From NCBI GenBank assembly GCA_037446355.1, contig JBBIIT010000050.1, positions 1 to 22,381 on the forward strand: a DNA stretch of 22,381 nt, in the 5' to 3' direction. Positions 6,639 through 14,357 of this stretch are shown here, piece after piece. The first letter of the stretch is position 1, and each line of letters begins with the position of its first letter. The translations under genes were made by a program, and so were the position numbers. Under the pieces are notes generated by a model. That model did not search any database and had not been told where the DNA came from. It saw nothing but the letters and a program-made list of their open reading frames with translations. The stretch comes from Roseiarcus sp037446355. Its GTDB lineage: Bacteria; Pseudomonadota; Alphaproteobacteria; Rhizobiales; Beijerinckiaceae.

Positions 6639-8002
6639 ATGCGCATCACCGGATTGAAGACCTTCGTCGTCGGCAACCCCCCGCCCCGATTCGGCGGGCG
6701 CTATTTCCTTTTTCTCAAACTGATGACGGACGCCGGCCTCGAGGGCCTCGGCGAGGTCTATGCCGCCAGTTTCGGCCCAAGAGCGATAGTCTCCATGATC
6801 GAGGACGTGTTCGAACGCCATCTGCTCGGCTCAGATCCTCTGAAGATCGAAACCCTCTGGCGCAACGTCTACGGACGCGGCTATTCCGCGCGACCCGACA
6901 TCTCGCTGATGGGCGTGATGTCGGGCGTCGAGATGGCGATGTGGGACATTGTCGGCAAGGCGGTCGACAAGCCCGTCTATTCGCTGCTCGGCGGTAAAGT
7001 TCACGAAAAACTGCGCAGCTACACCTATCTCTATCCCACCGGCGGCGCCGACGCCTACGCGGCGAGCCCGGTTTATGACGACCCCGACGCGGCGGCGGCG
7101 CGCGCGCTCGACTATGTCCGACAAGGCTTCACGGCCGTGAAGTTTGATCCCGCCGGCCGCTACTCCACGTTCGACCCGCGTCAGCCGAGTCTGGAGCGGC
7201 TCGCTCTCAGCGAGGCCTTCTGCAAGCGCATCCGCGAGGCCGTCGGCGACGAGTGCGATTTGCTGTTCGGCACGCATGGCCAGTTCACGGTCTCCGGCGC
7301 GAAGCGGCTCGCAAAGCGGATCGAGCCCTATTCGCCGCTTTGGTTCGAAGAGCCGACGCCGCCCGAAAGCCCCGAGCGAATGGCCGAGGTCGCGCGCGCG
7401 ACCTCGATTCCGATCGCGACCGGCGAAAGACTGACCACCAAATACGAATTCGCGCGCGTGCTCGAAACCGGTGCCGCCTCGATCCTGCAAATGAATCTTG
7501 GCCGGGTCGGCGGTCTCCTGGAGGCGAAAAAGATCGCCGGCATGGCGGAGGCGCATTACGCTCAAATCGCTCCGCATCTCTATTGCGGACCGGTCGTCGG
7601 CGCCGCGAACATTCAGCTGGCCGCGTGCAGCCCGAATTTCCTCATTCTCGAAAGCATCGAACGCTGGGAGGGCTTTCAAGCCCGATTGTTGAAGGCGCCG
7701 ATCCGCTGGGAGAACGGTTACGTGATCCCGCCTGAGGGACCAGGACTCGGTGTGGAACTCGACGAGGACGTTGCGCGCGCTCACCCCTACACGGGCGACG
7801 CCTTGCACCTCACGCCCGCTTTCGCGCCGCTGAATTCCCCNNNNNNNNNNNNNNNNNNNNNNNNNNNNNNNNNNNNNNNNNNNNNNNNNNNNNNNNNNNN
7901 NNNNNNNNNNNNNNNNNNNNNNNNNNNNNNNNNNNNNNNNCCTACACGGGCGACGCCTTGCACCTCACGCCCGCTTTCGCGCCGCTGAATTCCCCAGACT
8001 AA
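6639..8002 (+). CDS. Mandelate racemase/muconate lactonizing enzyme family protein (interrupted by an assembly gap)
   Basis: Enolase-superfamily protein resembling sugar-acid dehydratases. It has the N-terminal capping domain (residues 1-125, with AMWDIVGKA) and a TIM barrel. Visible active-site positions are Lys168 (AVKFDP), Glu237 (LWFEEPTPPE), Glu263 (IATGERLT) and His313 (APHLYCGP). The position that normally holds the first Asp metal ligand reads GTHGQF (Gly211), and the usual Asp partner of the catalytic His appears as LQMNLGRVGG (Asn286). The ATG at 6639 follows AGAGGGGGG. A 100-N gap at 7841-7940 splits the last codons; the 55 bp before it are repeated exactly after it, so collapsing the repeat gives an intact 402-aa protein ending LNSPD. 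With the gap counted literally the frame is lost. It probably forms an operon with the upstream dehydrogenase. The true substrate is unknown. Confidence 0.88.
7786..7995. repeat. 55-bp direct repeat flanking the N gap (assembly duplicate)
   Basis: Copies at 7786-7840 and 7941-7995 are identical base for base, beginning CCTACACGGGCGACG and ending GCTGAATTCCCC. The second copy continues into the natural stop codon (AGACTAA). This is the expected appearance of unmerged overlapping contig ends rather than a biological repeat. Confidence 0.9.
7841..7940. other. Scaffold gap (100 N)
   Basis: Exactly 100 undetermined bases, the usual placeholder for a gap of unknown size. Identical 55-bp sequence flanks it at 7786-7840 and 7941-7995, so the two contig ends overlap and probably no sequence is missing. 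Confidence 0.97.
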
Positions 8003-8211
8003 AGTTCGACCGCGACGCCGCGAGGAATTCGGCCCCCCCCGTCGCTAGCCCCGGGCGGCGGCGCGGCGGCTCCTCGATTCCTTAACCGAACGTTGCCAGA
8101 CACTTCACAGTTTGACGACGTTCGATGTAAGGGAATTGCAAGAGATTTGCTCCAAAGTCGCCAGGCGCCGAATTTCCCGCCCGTACTTTGAACCAACGTT
8201 GCGTAGCTCGA

Positions 8212-8751
8212 ATGAAATCACCTTTGACTGCACGCCATCTCGCGGACCGCCTCGCGGCCGCGATGGGACGCTGGCTCGACGACGATGGCGGCTCGACCGC
8301 GTTGGAATTCGCGTTGCTTTCTCCGGCCTTTATTTCCATCTTGTTCGCGGCGGTGATGTCGGGAGTGATTTTCCTCGCCAAATCCGAGCTTGATCTGGTG
8401 ACGCAAATTGTGGCCCGGCAGGTCATGACCGGTCAGGTCACGAGCTCCTCGCAACTCCACACGGCGCTCTGCAACGCGACAGGCGGCGTCTTCGATTGCA
8501 GCAAGTTCATGGTGAATCTGACCAATTACGCCACGCTGGGCGGAATGACCACGGCGACGCCGACGATCACCTACAACTCTTCCGGCGCCGTCACCAACAC
8601 CTGGTCAGCCAATTTCGGCGCGGCGGGCAGCATCATGGTGATGCAGGTCATGTATCAATTTCCGAGCATTTCGGCGCCGCTGTTCTCCTTCGCTTCGCTT
8701 TCGAACGGCGATAACCTCGTGATCTCGACCGCGGTGTTCGTCAATGAGTGA
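8212..8751 (+). CDS. TadE-family pseudopilin
   Basis: Small secreted or membrane-anchored pseudopilin of 179 aa, of the kind found with Tad/Flp pilus systems. After a short charged leader it has GGSTALEFALLSPAF followed by a hydrophobic helix to about residue 52. Gly27 before Ser28, with Glu32 at +5, matches the cleavage signature of TadV-type prepilin peptidases. The rest is a Ser/Thr/Asn-rich extracytoplasmic part with a Cys pair (LCNATGGVFDCSKF) that may form a disulfide. I start at ATG 8212; an in-frame TTG at 8188 is also possible, and neither has a strong Shine-Dalgarno. The next gene overlaps its last 8 bp and has the same fold type. No other tad genes lie in the window. Confidence 0.85.
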   Translation: MKSPLTARHLADRLAAAMGRWLDDDGGSTALEFALLSPAFISILFAAVMSGVIFLAKSELDLVTQIVARQVMTGQVTSSSQLHTALCNATGGVFDCSKFMVNLTNYATLGGMTTATPTITYNSSGAVTNTWSANFGAAGSIMVMQVMYQFPSISAPLFSFASLSNGDNLVISTAVFVNE

Positions 8752-9340
8752 TCGATCGTTTCGCGGTGCTCGCGTGTCGGCGTGTTTGGCTCGATTTCGC
8801 GCAAGGCTCGCCCGGCTGCGCGTCGAATCTTCCGGCATCGCGATGGTCGAATTCGCTCTGATCGTGCCGGCCCTGCTGGCGATGACGGCACTGGTCGTGG
8901 TCGGCGGTATCGGTTTCGAGCTTAACCGCAAGGTCACGCTGACGATGCGCACGTTGACCGACCTCGCGACGCAGCAAACGAATATCGGAACTTCGTCGAC
9001 GACCTACACCTACACCAACATACTCAACGCGGCGTCTCTGGTGGTCGCCCCTTACGATCCCTCGAAGCTGTCGATGGTGCTATCCGAGGTGCAGACGAAC
9101 GGCACCACGTCCGCGACGGTCGTCTGGAGCCAGGCGAACGCCCAAGGCGCCGCGCTGGCCGCGGGTTCGACAGTCACCGTCCCCAGCAATCTGTCGGCGT
9201 CGGGATATCTCATCCTCGGTCAGGTCACATACAAATACAACCCGCTGAACATTTTCGTCTCGGCCAGCCCCATTACGCTCTCGAACTCGCTCTACATGGC
9301 GCCGCGCGTCGTGGCGGGACACGTCAACTGCTGTAGTTGA
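8744..9340 (+). CDS. TadE-family pseudopilin, second of an overlapping pair
   Basis: A 198-aa protein with an unusually long basic leader (about 30 residues, rich in Arg), then SSGIAMVEFALIVPALL and a hydrophobic helix. Gly31 before Ile32 with Glu36 at +5 fits prepilin peptidase processing, as in its neighbour. The remainder is a Thr/Ser/Ala-rich domain predicted to lie outside the inner membrane, ending in a Cys pair (HVNCCS). The ATG lies within the end of the upstream gene (ATGAGTGA, 8744-8751), so translation of the two is probably coupled and they may form a heterodimer. It lacks the von Willebrand domain of classical TadG, so I call it TadE-like. Confidence 0.83.
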   Translation: MSDRSFRGARVSACLARFRARLARLRVESSGIAMVEFALIVPALLAMTALVVVGGIGFELNRKVTLTMRTLTDLATQQTNIGTSSTTYTYTNILNAASLVVAPYDPSKLSMVLSEVQTNGTTSATVVWSQANAQGAALAAGSTVTVPSNLSASGYLILGQVTYKYNPLNIFVSASPITLSNSLYMAPRVVAGHVNCCS

Positions 9341-9636
9341 CACGCTCGACGTCGCAGATCGCGCCAGTCCGGAATCCGCGCCGCGCTGCGCGCCCGGGCG
9401 ATTCCAGAATCGAGCCGACGCTTCGAGCGTCGCAGAAATCCTTCATCGCAATTCAGGGGCGCCAAAATGGCGGCCGAGCGGATAGCGGCTAGCCATCGAG
9501 ACAACAGAACGGACCCAAGGCGCCCCGGCCATTGCTTCCACCGCGCGTTTGTCCGACTTGCGCGCCCGCTTCGAATGTTGTCTGCTAGCGGCGACGCAGC
9601 GATGAACAGCGCGCGCACGCAGGGAGGATGGGCGGG
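9341..9636. other. Intergenic region between the tadE pair and the MFS gene
   Basis: 296 bp with no supported gene. It contains a perfect 7-bp hairpin CGACGCT-TCG-AGCGTCG at 9416-9432 without a T-tract, and GGAATC (9370-9375) facing GATTCC (9400-9405). A larger dyad lies at 9488-9589. No clear promoter is visible, although the MFS gene presumably needs one here. Confidence 0.5.
9488..9589. repeat. Inverted repeat upstream of the MFS transporter gene
   Basis: Two perfect inverted segments are nested: AGACAACA (9499-9506) with TGTTGTCT (9576-9583), and outside them the self-complementary GCTAGC at 9488-9493 and 9584-9589. The spacer is 69 bp. It could be a pair of operator half-sites or a long-range hairpin, or chance; no T-tract follows. 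Confidence 0.4.
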
Positions 9637-10944
9637 ATGGCCGAGATCGAAACGCGCACCATGAGCAAAGTCGCTTGGCGGCTCGTTCCGTTCCTGATGC
9701 TTTGCTATTTCATCGCCTATCTCGACCGCGTCAACATCGGTTTCGCTGGCGCCTCCATGGTCAAGGATCTCGGTCTTTCGCAGGGCGTGTTCGGCGGCGC
9801 CGCCGGCATATTCTTCATCGCGTATTTCTTCTTCGAAGTGCCGAGCAACATGGCGCTTGACCGCTTCGGCGCACGCATCTGGATCGCGCGTATCATGCTG
9901 ACCTGGGGCGTCATCGCGGGCGCGCAGGCCTTCGTCACCGGAGAATACAGCCTTAAATTCATTCGCCTGCTGCTCGGGGTGGCCGAGGCCGGTTTCTTTC
10001 CCGGCATCATCTTCTTCCTGACGCTCTGGTTTCCCTCGGCGTATCGCGCGCGCATCGTCGGCCTCTTCATGTTCGCGATACCGATCTCGACCGTGATCGG
10101 TTCGCCGATTTCCGGCCTGATCCTCAACATGGAAGGCTATCAAGGCCTGCACGGCTGGCAATGGATGTTCCTGATCGAGGCGCTGCCCGCGCTGCTGATG
10201 TCCGGCGTGGTGCTCTACTATCTGACCGACCGGCCGTTGCTGGCGTCCTGGCTTCACCCCGACGAAGCGCAATGGTTGCAATCGCGCCTCGACGCCGAGC
10301 GCACAACGCGTGAGCGCGAGGGGGCCGCGTCTTGGCTCAAATCCATGCTCGATCCGCGCGTGATCGCGCTCGGCTTTGTCTATATGGGCTGCAATATCCC
10401 GCAATACGGTCTCAGCTTCTTCCTTCCCCAGATCGTCAAGGCGTTCGGCGGCCTGTCCAACTTCCAGGTCGGCCTCGTCACCGCGCTGCCCTACGCGGTC
10501 GGTGCGATCGGCATGATCGTGTGGAGCCGGCACTCGGATTCGTCAGGCGAGCGCAAGTGGCACGCTATCATTCCTCTGCTCGTGATCGTCGCCGGCCTTA
10601 TGCTCGCCGCCTATGCACCGGACCCGACCTGGAAGATGGCGTTCCTCTGCCTCGCTGGTTTCGGCTTTTTCGCGGTGCTGCCGGTGTTCTGGACCTTGCC
10701 GACCTCATTCCTCAGCGGCGCGGGCGCGGCGGCCGGCATCGCGGCGGTCAATTCGATCGGCAATCTCGGCGGATACTTCGGTCCGCAGGTGTTCGGCTGG
10801 TTGAAGGACGCGACGCACACGGAGTTCGCGAGCCTTGCGTTCCTCGCCGCCTGCGCGCTGATCGGCGCCGGCATCGTGCTCGCGCTCGGTCATGATCCGA
10901 GCCTTGAGAAGCCGACCGAGATCGCGCCCGCTCAGGCGCGCTGA
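9637..10944 (+). CDS. MFS transporter, anion:cation symporter (ACS) family
   Basis: Inner-membrane secondary transporter of 435 aa with about 12 membrane helices. It carries ACS-family features: CYFIAYLDRVNIGFAGASM in helix 1, FFFEVPSNMALDRFGARIWI between helices 2 and 3, a helix 4-5 segment GVAEAGFFPGIIFFLTLWFP, and a central loop with TDRPLLASWLHPDEAQWL. Relatives import organic anions such as tartrate, galactonate, hydroxybenzoates or phthalate. I start at ATG 9637, because GGGAGG (9622-9627) is 9 nt upstream; the ATG at 9628 directly abuts it and is too close, and one at 9661 is further in. It converges on the LysE-type gene with only 25 bp between stops and no terminator visible there. 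Together with the upstream dehydrogenase and enolase-family genes it suggests organic-acid use, which is an inference from context. Confidence 0.9.
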   Translation: MAEIETRTMSKVAWRLVPFLMLCYFIAYLDRVNIGFAGASMVKDLGLSQGVFGGAAGIFFIAYFFFEVPSNMALDRFGARIWIARIMLTWGVIAGAQAFVTGEYSLKFIRLLLGVAEAGFFPGIIFFLTLWFPSAYRARIVGLFMFAIPISTVIGSPISGLILNMEGYQGLHGWQWMFLIEALPALLMSGVVLYYLTDRPLLASWLHPDEAQWLQSRLDAERTTREREGAASWLKSMLDPRVIALGFVYMGCNIPQYGLSFFLPQIVKAFGGLSNFQVGLVTALPYAVGAIGMIVWSRHSDSSGERKWHAIIPLLVIVAGLMLAAYAPDPTWKMAFLCLAGFGFFAVLPVFWTLPTSFLSGAGAAAGIAAVNSIGNLGGYFGPQVFGWLKDATHTEFASLAFLAACALIGAGIVLALGHDPSLEKPTEIAPAQAR

Positions 10945-10969
10945 TCGGGCGAGGCGATGCGCCACCGCG

Positions 10970-11608
10970 TCAGCCCGCGCGCCGCATCGCCCCGCTCGCC
11001 GCGTCGAACACGGATTTCGCTCCGAAGCCGATGAACAGCAGGCCGACGACGCGGGTGACGGCCACGCCATGCGAAAGGAAAAACCGTCGGACCGCCGGCA
11101 AGCCGGCGGCGAAGATCAATACGGCGTCGGCGAGCAGGAAACCGGCGAAGGCCGCGACCATGAGTTGCGGGGCGTCGGCCGCGCTGAGGCGATCGACATA
11201 GGGCGAGACGATCGCCGAAAACATAGCCAATGCGACCGGATAGGCCTTCGGATTGGTGAGGCCGAACGCCATCCCGGTCAACAGGGGGCGACGCTCGCCA
11301 ATCGTGCGCGGCGGCGCGTCCTGGCGCGTCATCACCGCACGCGCGCCCAGATAAATTAGATAACAACCGCAGAGAAACCCTAGCGCCTGAAACAGCGTCG
11401 CGCCAAGTTGGTTGGCGCCGATGATCGCCGCCACCGCGAGCGCGCCCCAAGTGACGTCGCCGACCAAATGCCCGCAAACGAACCACGCGCCCGACGAGCG
11501 CCCTCGCGCGGCGGACAACGAAAACATCGCCAGGAACGCGGGCCCCGGCGAGACAACATAGAGAAAGGCCGCGGTCGTCGTCGCGATCAGGATTTCGGGC
11601 GCGATCAT
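10970..11608 (-). CDS. LysE/RhtB family amino-acid exporter
   Basis: A 212-aa inner-membrane protein with about six hydrophobic helices, predicted to export amino acids or related compounds. It has the family N-terminal motif VVSPGPAFLAMFSLSAARGR (Pro21-Gly22-Pro23), the G-H-LVGD segment of helix 2, and the second-half signature FGLTNPKAYPVALAMFSA. Length is typical of RhtB proteins (about 205-215 aa). Its ATG overlaps the mutS stop in ATGA (11608-11605), so it is probably translated by coupling and shares the mutS transcript. There is no functional link between the two that I know of. The substrate cannot be predicted. Confidence 0.9.
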   Translation of the reverse strand: MIAPEILIATTTAAFLYVVSPGPAFLAMFSLSAARGRSSGAWFVCGHLVGDVTWGALAVAAIIGANQLGATLFQALGFLCGCYLIYLGARAVMTRQDAPPRTIGERRPLLTGMAFGLTNPKAYPVALAMFSAIVSPYVDRLSAADAPQLMVAAFAGFLLADAVLIFAAGLPAVRRFFLSHGVAVTRVVGLLFIGFGAKSVFDAASGAMRRAG

Positions 11609-14292
11609 TCGAGGGCTCCCCTGGCCAGGCGTTTGAGTTCGTAGAGCTTCGCTTGCGCCTCGCGCGGCGACAATTCGTCGGGATCCAGGCCTTCCAACGC
11701 CAGGCGCACCGGATCGGGCGCGGTTTCGCTAGGGCGCGGATCGTAAGAGAACAGCGGCAGCGCGTCGATCGCATCCGCGTGGCGATTCGATTCCAGCTCA
11801 GCCAGAATCGCACGAGCGCGCTTGACCACCGTGGACGGCAGGCCTGCAAGCTTGGCGACTTGAATTCCGTAGGAACGGTCGGCTGCGCCCGGGGCGACTT
11901 CATGCAGGAACACCAGCGAGCCCCGCCATTCGCGCACGCGCATCGTCAGATTGAAGAGGCGCGGCAAAGTCAGCGAGAGTTGCGTGAGTTCATGAAAATG
12001 CGTCGCGAACAGCGTTCTCGATCGATTAGTCGCATTCAAATGCTCGACGCAGGCGAAGGCGATGGACAGGCCGTCGAAGGTCGCGGTGCCGCGCCCGATC
12101 TCGTCGAGAATGACCAGCGAGCGTTCGCTCGCCTGATTGAGGATCGCGGCTGTTTCGACCATTTCGACCATGAAGGTCGAACGGCCGCGCGCCAGATCGT
12201 CGGCGGCCCCGACGCGCGAAAACAACCTGTCCACGAGGCCGATATGCGCGGATTTGGCGGGAACAAAGGCGCCCATCTGCGCGAGTGCGGCGATCAGCGC
12301 GTTCTGACGCAGAAACGTCGACTTGCCCGCCATGTTCGGGCCGGTCACGAGCGCGATGCGCCCGCCCTCGCCGAGCGGGCCGCTAAGATCGCAATCGTTG
12401 GCGACGAATGGTTCGCCTCGCGCCGCCAGCGCCGCCTCGACAACGGGATGACGCCCACCCTCGATCGAGAAGCGAAGCGAAGCGTCGACGTGCGGGCGCG
12501 TCCAGTCGCGCCTGACCGCAAGCTCCGCCAGCGCCGTCGCGACGTCGATCTCGGCCAGCGCCGCGCCGAGGCCGCGAAGCGTTTCGGATTGGGCCAGGCA
12601 TAGCCGACTGAGGCGGTCGAACGTTTCGAGTTCGAGCCGCAGCGCGCGGTCGGCGGCGGAGGCGATCTTGGCTTCGAGATCGACAAGTTCGCTTGTCGTG
12701 AAGCGCATCGCGCCCGCCATCGTCTGCCGATGAATGAACGTCGCCGAATACGGCGGCTTCAGCAGCGCCTCGCCCGTCGCCTGCGGCGTCTCGATGTAAT
12801 AGCCTAGGAAGTTGTTGTGCTTGATCTTGAGTTGGCGCGCGCCTGCTTCGTCGGCGTAGCGCGCCTGCATCTGCGCGATCACGCGCCGGCTTTCATCGCG
12901 AAGGCCGCGCGCCTCGTCGAGCGCCGCGTCCGCGCCCGCGCGCACGAAACCGCCGTCGCGCTTATTGAGCGGCAATTCCTCGGCGAGCACGGCGCCAAGT
13001 TCGCGCGCGAGCGCGCCGTCGTCTCGCCGCAACGCCGCAAAGGCCTGCAACAGTGGGGGCGGCAACTCCCCCGCCCCTTCGAACCTTACCGCGACCTCGG
13101 CGCCGGCGATCAGGCCCTCGCGCAGGGCGGCGAGATCGCGCGGGCCGCCGCGATCGAGCCCGAGGCGGGCCAGCGCCCGCAGAAAGTCCGGCGTCGCCGC
13201 GAGCGTCTTGCGCAATTCCTCGCGCAGCGCCGGCGCCTCGACGAAAAAGCCAAGCGCGTCGTGTCGGCGCGAAATTTCAATCGGGTCCGTCAGCGGACTG
13301 GCGAGCCGTTCGGCGAGGAGGCGCGCGCCCGCGGGCGTCTTCGTCATGTCGATCGTGGCGATCAACGAACCCGCGCGCTCGCCCGAAAGCGTGCGCGTCA
13401 GTTCGAGATTGGCGCGCGTCGCGGCGTCGATTTCGAGCGAAGCTCCGCGCGCGCGTCGCGAGGGCGGCGCCAGGCGCGGCGTCGCGTCGATCTGCGTGCG
13501 CTTGACATAGCTCAGCGCCAATGCGGCGGCGGCGATCTCGGCGCGCGTGAAGGCGCCGAAGCCTTCCAATGTCTCGACGCCGTAGAATTCGCTCACACGC
13601 CGCTCCGCGCCGGCGGCGTCGGCCGATTCACGCCCGAGCGGCGTCGAGGCGATGCGCGTCTCCGACATCAAACGCGCGAAATTCGCATCGGCGAACAGGC
13701 TTTCGGGCGCTACGATCTCGCTCGGCTCCAACCGGGCGATCTCCACCCCAAGGCCCGCCTCGTCGGTTTCGCTGACAATAAAGGCGCCGGTGGAAATGTC
13801 GAGCGAGGCGAGGCCGAAGGCGATCCGCCCCTCCCCCGTCTTCGCGCGGCCGATCGCCAGCAAGAGATTGGCGCGGCCGGGCTCCAGCAGCCGTTCTTCC
13901 GTGATCGTGCCAGGCGTGACGAGGCGCACCACGTCGCGGCGCACGACCGATTTGGGGCCACGCTTCTTCGCCTCGGCCGGGTCTTCGAGTTGTTCGCAGA
14001 CGGCGACACGGCGCCCGAGCGCGATCAAGCGGTGCAGATAATCGTCGGCGCGCTCGACCGGCACGCCGCACATGCGGATGTCCTCGCCTTCGTGCTTGCC
14101 GCGCTTGGTGAGCACGATGCCGAGCGCGCGGCTGGCGATCTCGGCGTCCTCGAAGAACAACTCGTAGAAATCGCCCATGCGGTAGAACAAGAGGCAATCC
14201 GGATGGGCCGCCTTGATCTCGAAATATTGCGCCATCATCGGCGTCAGCCGGTTCGGCGCGTCGGCGGCGGGCGGATTGGCGGGGGCGTCCAT
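11605..14292 (-). CDS. mutS: DNA mismatch repair protein MutS
   Basis: Mismatch-recognition ATPase that starts methyl-directed or nick-directed repair with MutL. At 895 aa it is full length. The mismatch-reading motif is in GDFYELFF (Phe42, Glu44). Then come the connector, lever and clamp domains, including KIKHNNFLGYYIETP. The ATPase domain has Walker A GPNMAGKST (651-659) and Walker B VILDEIGRGT (Asp730, Glu731), followed by FDGLSIAFACVEHL and ATHFHELTQL. The C-terminal helix-turn-helix (about 780-895) is present, with PFSY-type linker sequence replaced by a Pro-rich stretch. The ATG at 14292 gives the usual length before LTPMMAQYFEIK. It lies 65 bp downstream of the DUF3095 gene and overlaps a LysE-type gene at its end. 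Confidence 0.98.
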   Translation of the reverse strand: MDAPANPPAADAPNRLTPMMAQYFEIKAAHPDCLLFYRMGDFYELFFEDAEIASRALGIVLTKRGKHEGEDIRMCGVPVERADDYLHRLIALGRRVAVCEQLEDPAEAKKRGPKSVVRRDVVRLVTPGTITEERLLEPGRANLLLAIGRAKTGEGRIAFGLASLDISTGAFIVSETDEAGLGVEIARLEPSEIVAPESLFADANFARLMSETRIASTPLGRESADAAGAERRVSEFYGVETLEGFGAFTRAEIAAAALALSYVKRTQIDATPRLAPPSRRARGASLEIDAATRANLELTRTLSGERAGSLIATIDMTKTPAGARLLAERLASPLTDPIEISRRHDALGFFVEAPALREELRKTLAATPDFLRALARLGLDRGGPRDLAALREGLIAGAEVAVRFEGAGELPPPLLQAFAALRRDDGALARELGAVLAEELPLNKRDGGFVRAGADAALDEARGLRDESRRVIAQMQARYADEAGARQLKIKHNNFLGYYIETPQATGEALLKPPYSATFIHRQTMAGAMRFTTSELVDLEAKIASAADRALRLELETFDRLSRLCLAQSETLRGLGAALAEIDVATALAELAVRRDWTRPHVDASLRFSIEGGRHPVVEAALAARGEPFVANDCDLSGPLGEGGRIALVTGPNMAGKSTFLRQNALIAALAQMGAFVPAKSAHIGLVDRLFSRVGAADDLARGRSTFMVEMVETAAILNQASERSLVILDEIGRGTATFDGLSIAFACVEHLNATNRSRTLFATHFHELTQLSLTLPRLFNLTMRVREWRGSLVFLHEVAPGAADRSYGIQVAKLAGLPSTVVKRARAILAELESNRHADAIDALPLFSYDPRPSETAPDPVRLALEGLDPDELSPREAQAKLYELKRLARGALE

Positions 14293-14357
14293 GGGCCGAG
14301 CCTAGCAAATCCGAACGCGCCGCGCAGGGGCGTGGCGGCCGATATCCACGCATCGCG

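Noticed and set aside
7786..7995. Real tandem duplication at the end of the enolase-family gene
   Set aside because: The copies end exactly at a 100-N placeholder, and merging them restores the reading frame and stop.
8033..8040. Run of eight C as a phase-variation tract
   Set aside because: It lies after the stop codon of the enolase-family gene and far from the next start; no gene would be switched by slippage.
8112..8140. Promoter for the tadE pair (TTGACG at 8112-8117)
   Set aside because: No acceptable -10 box at 16-18 nt; only the -35 half is visible.
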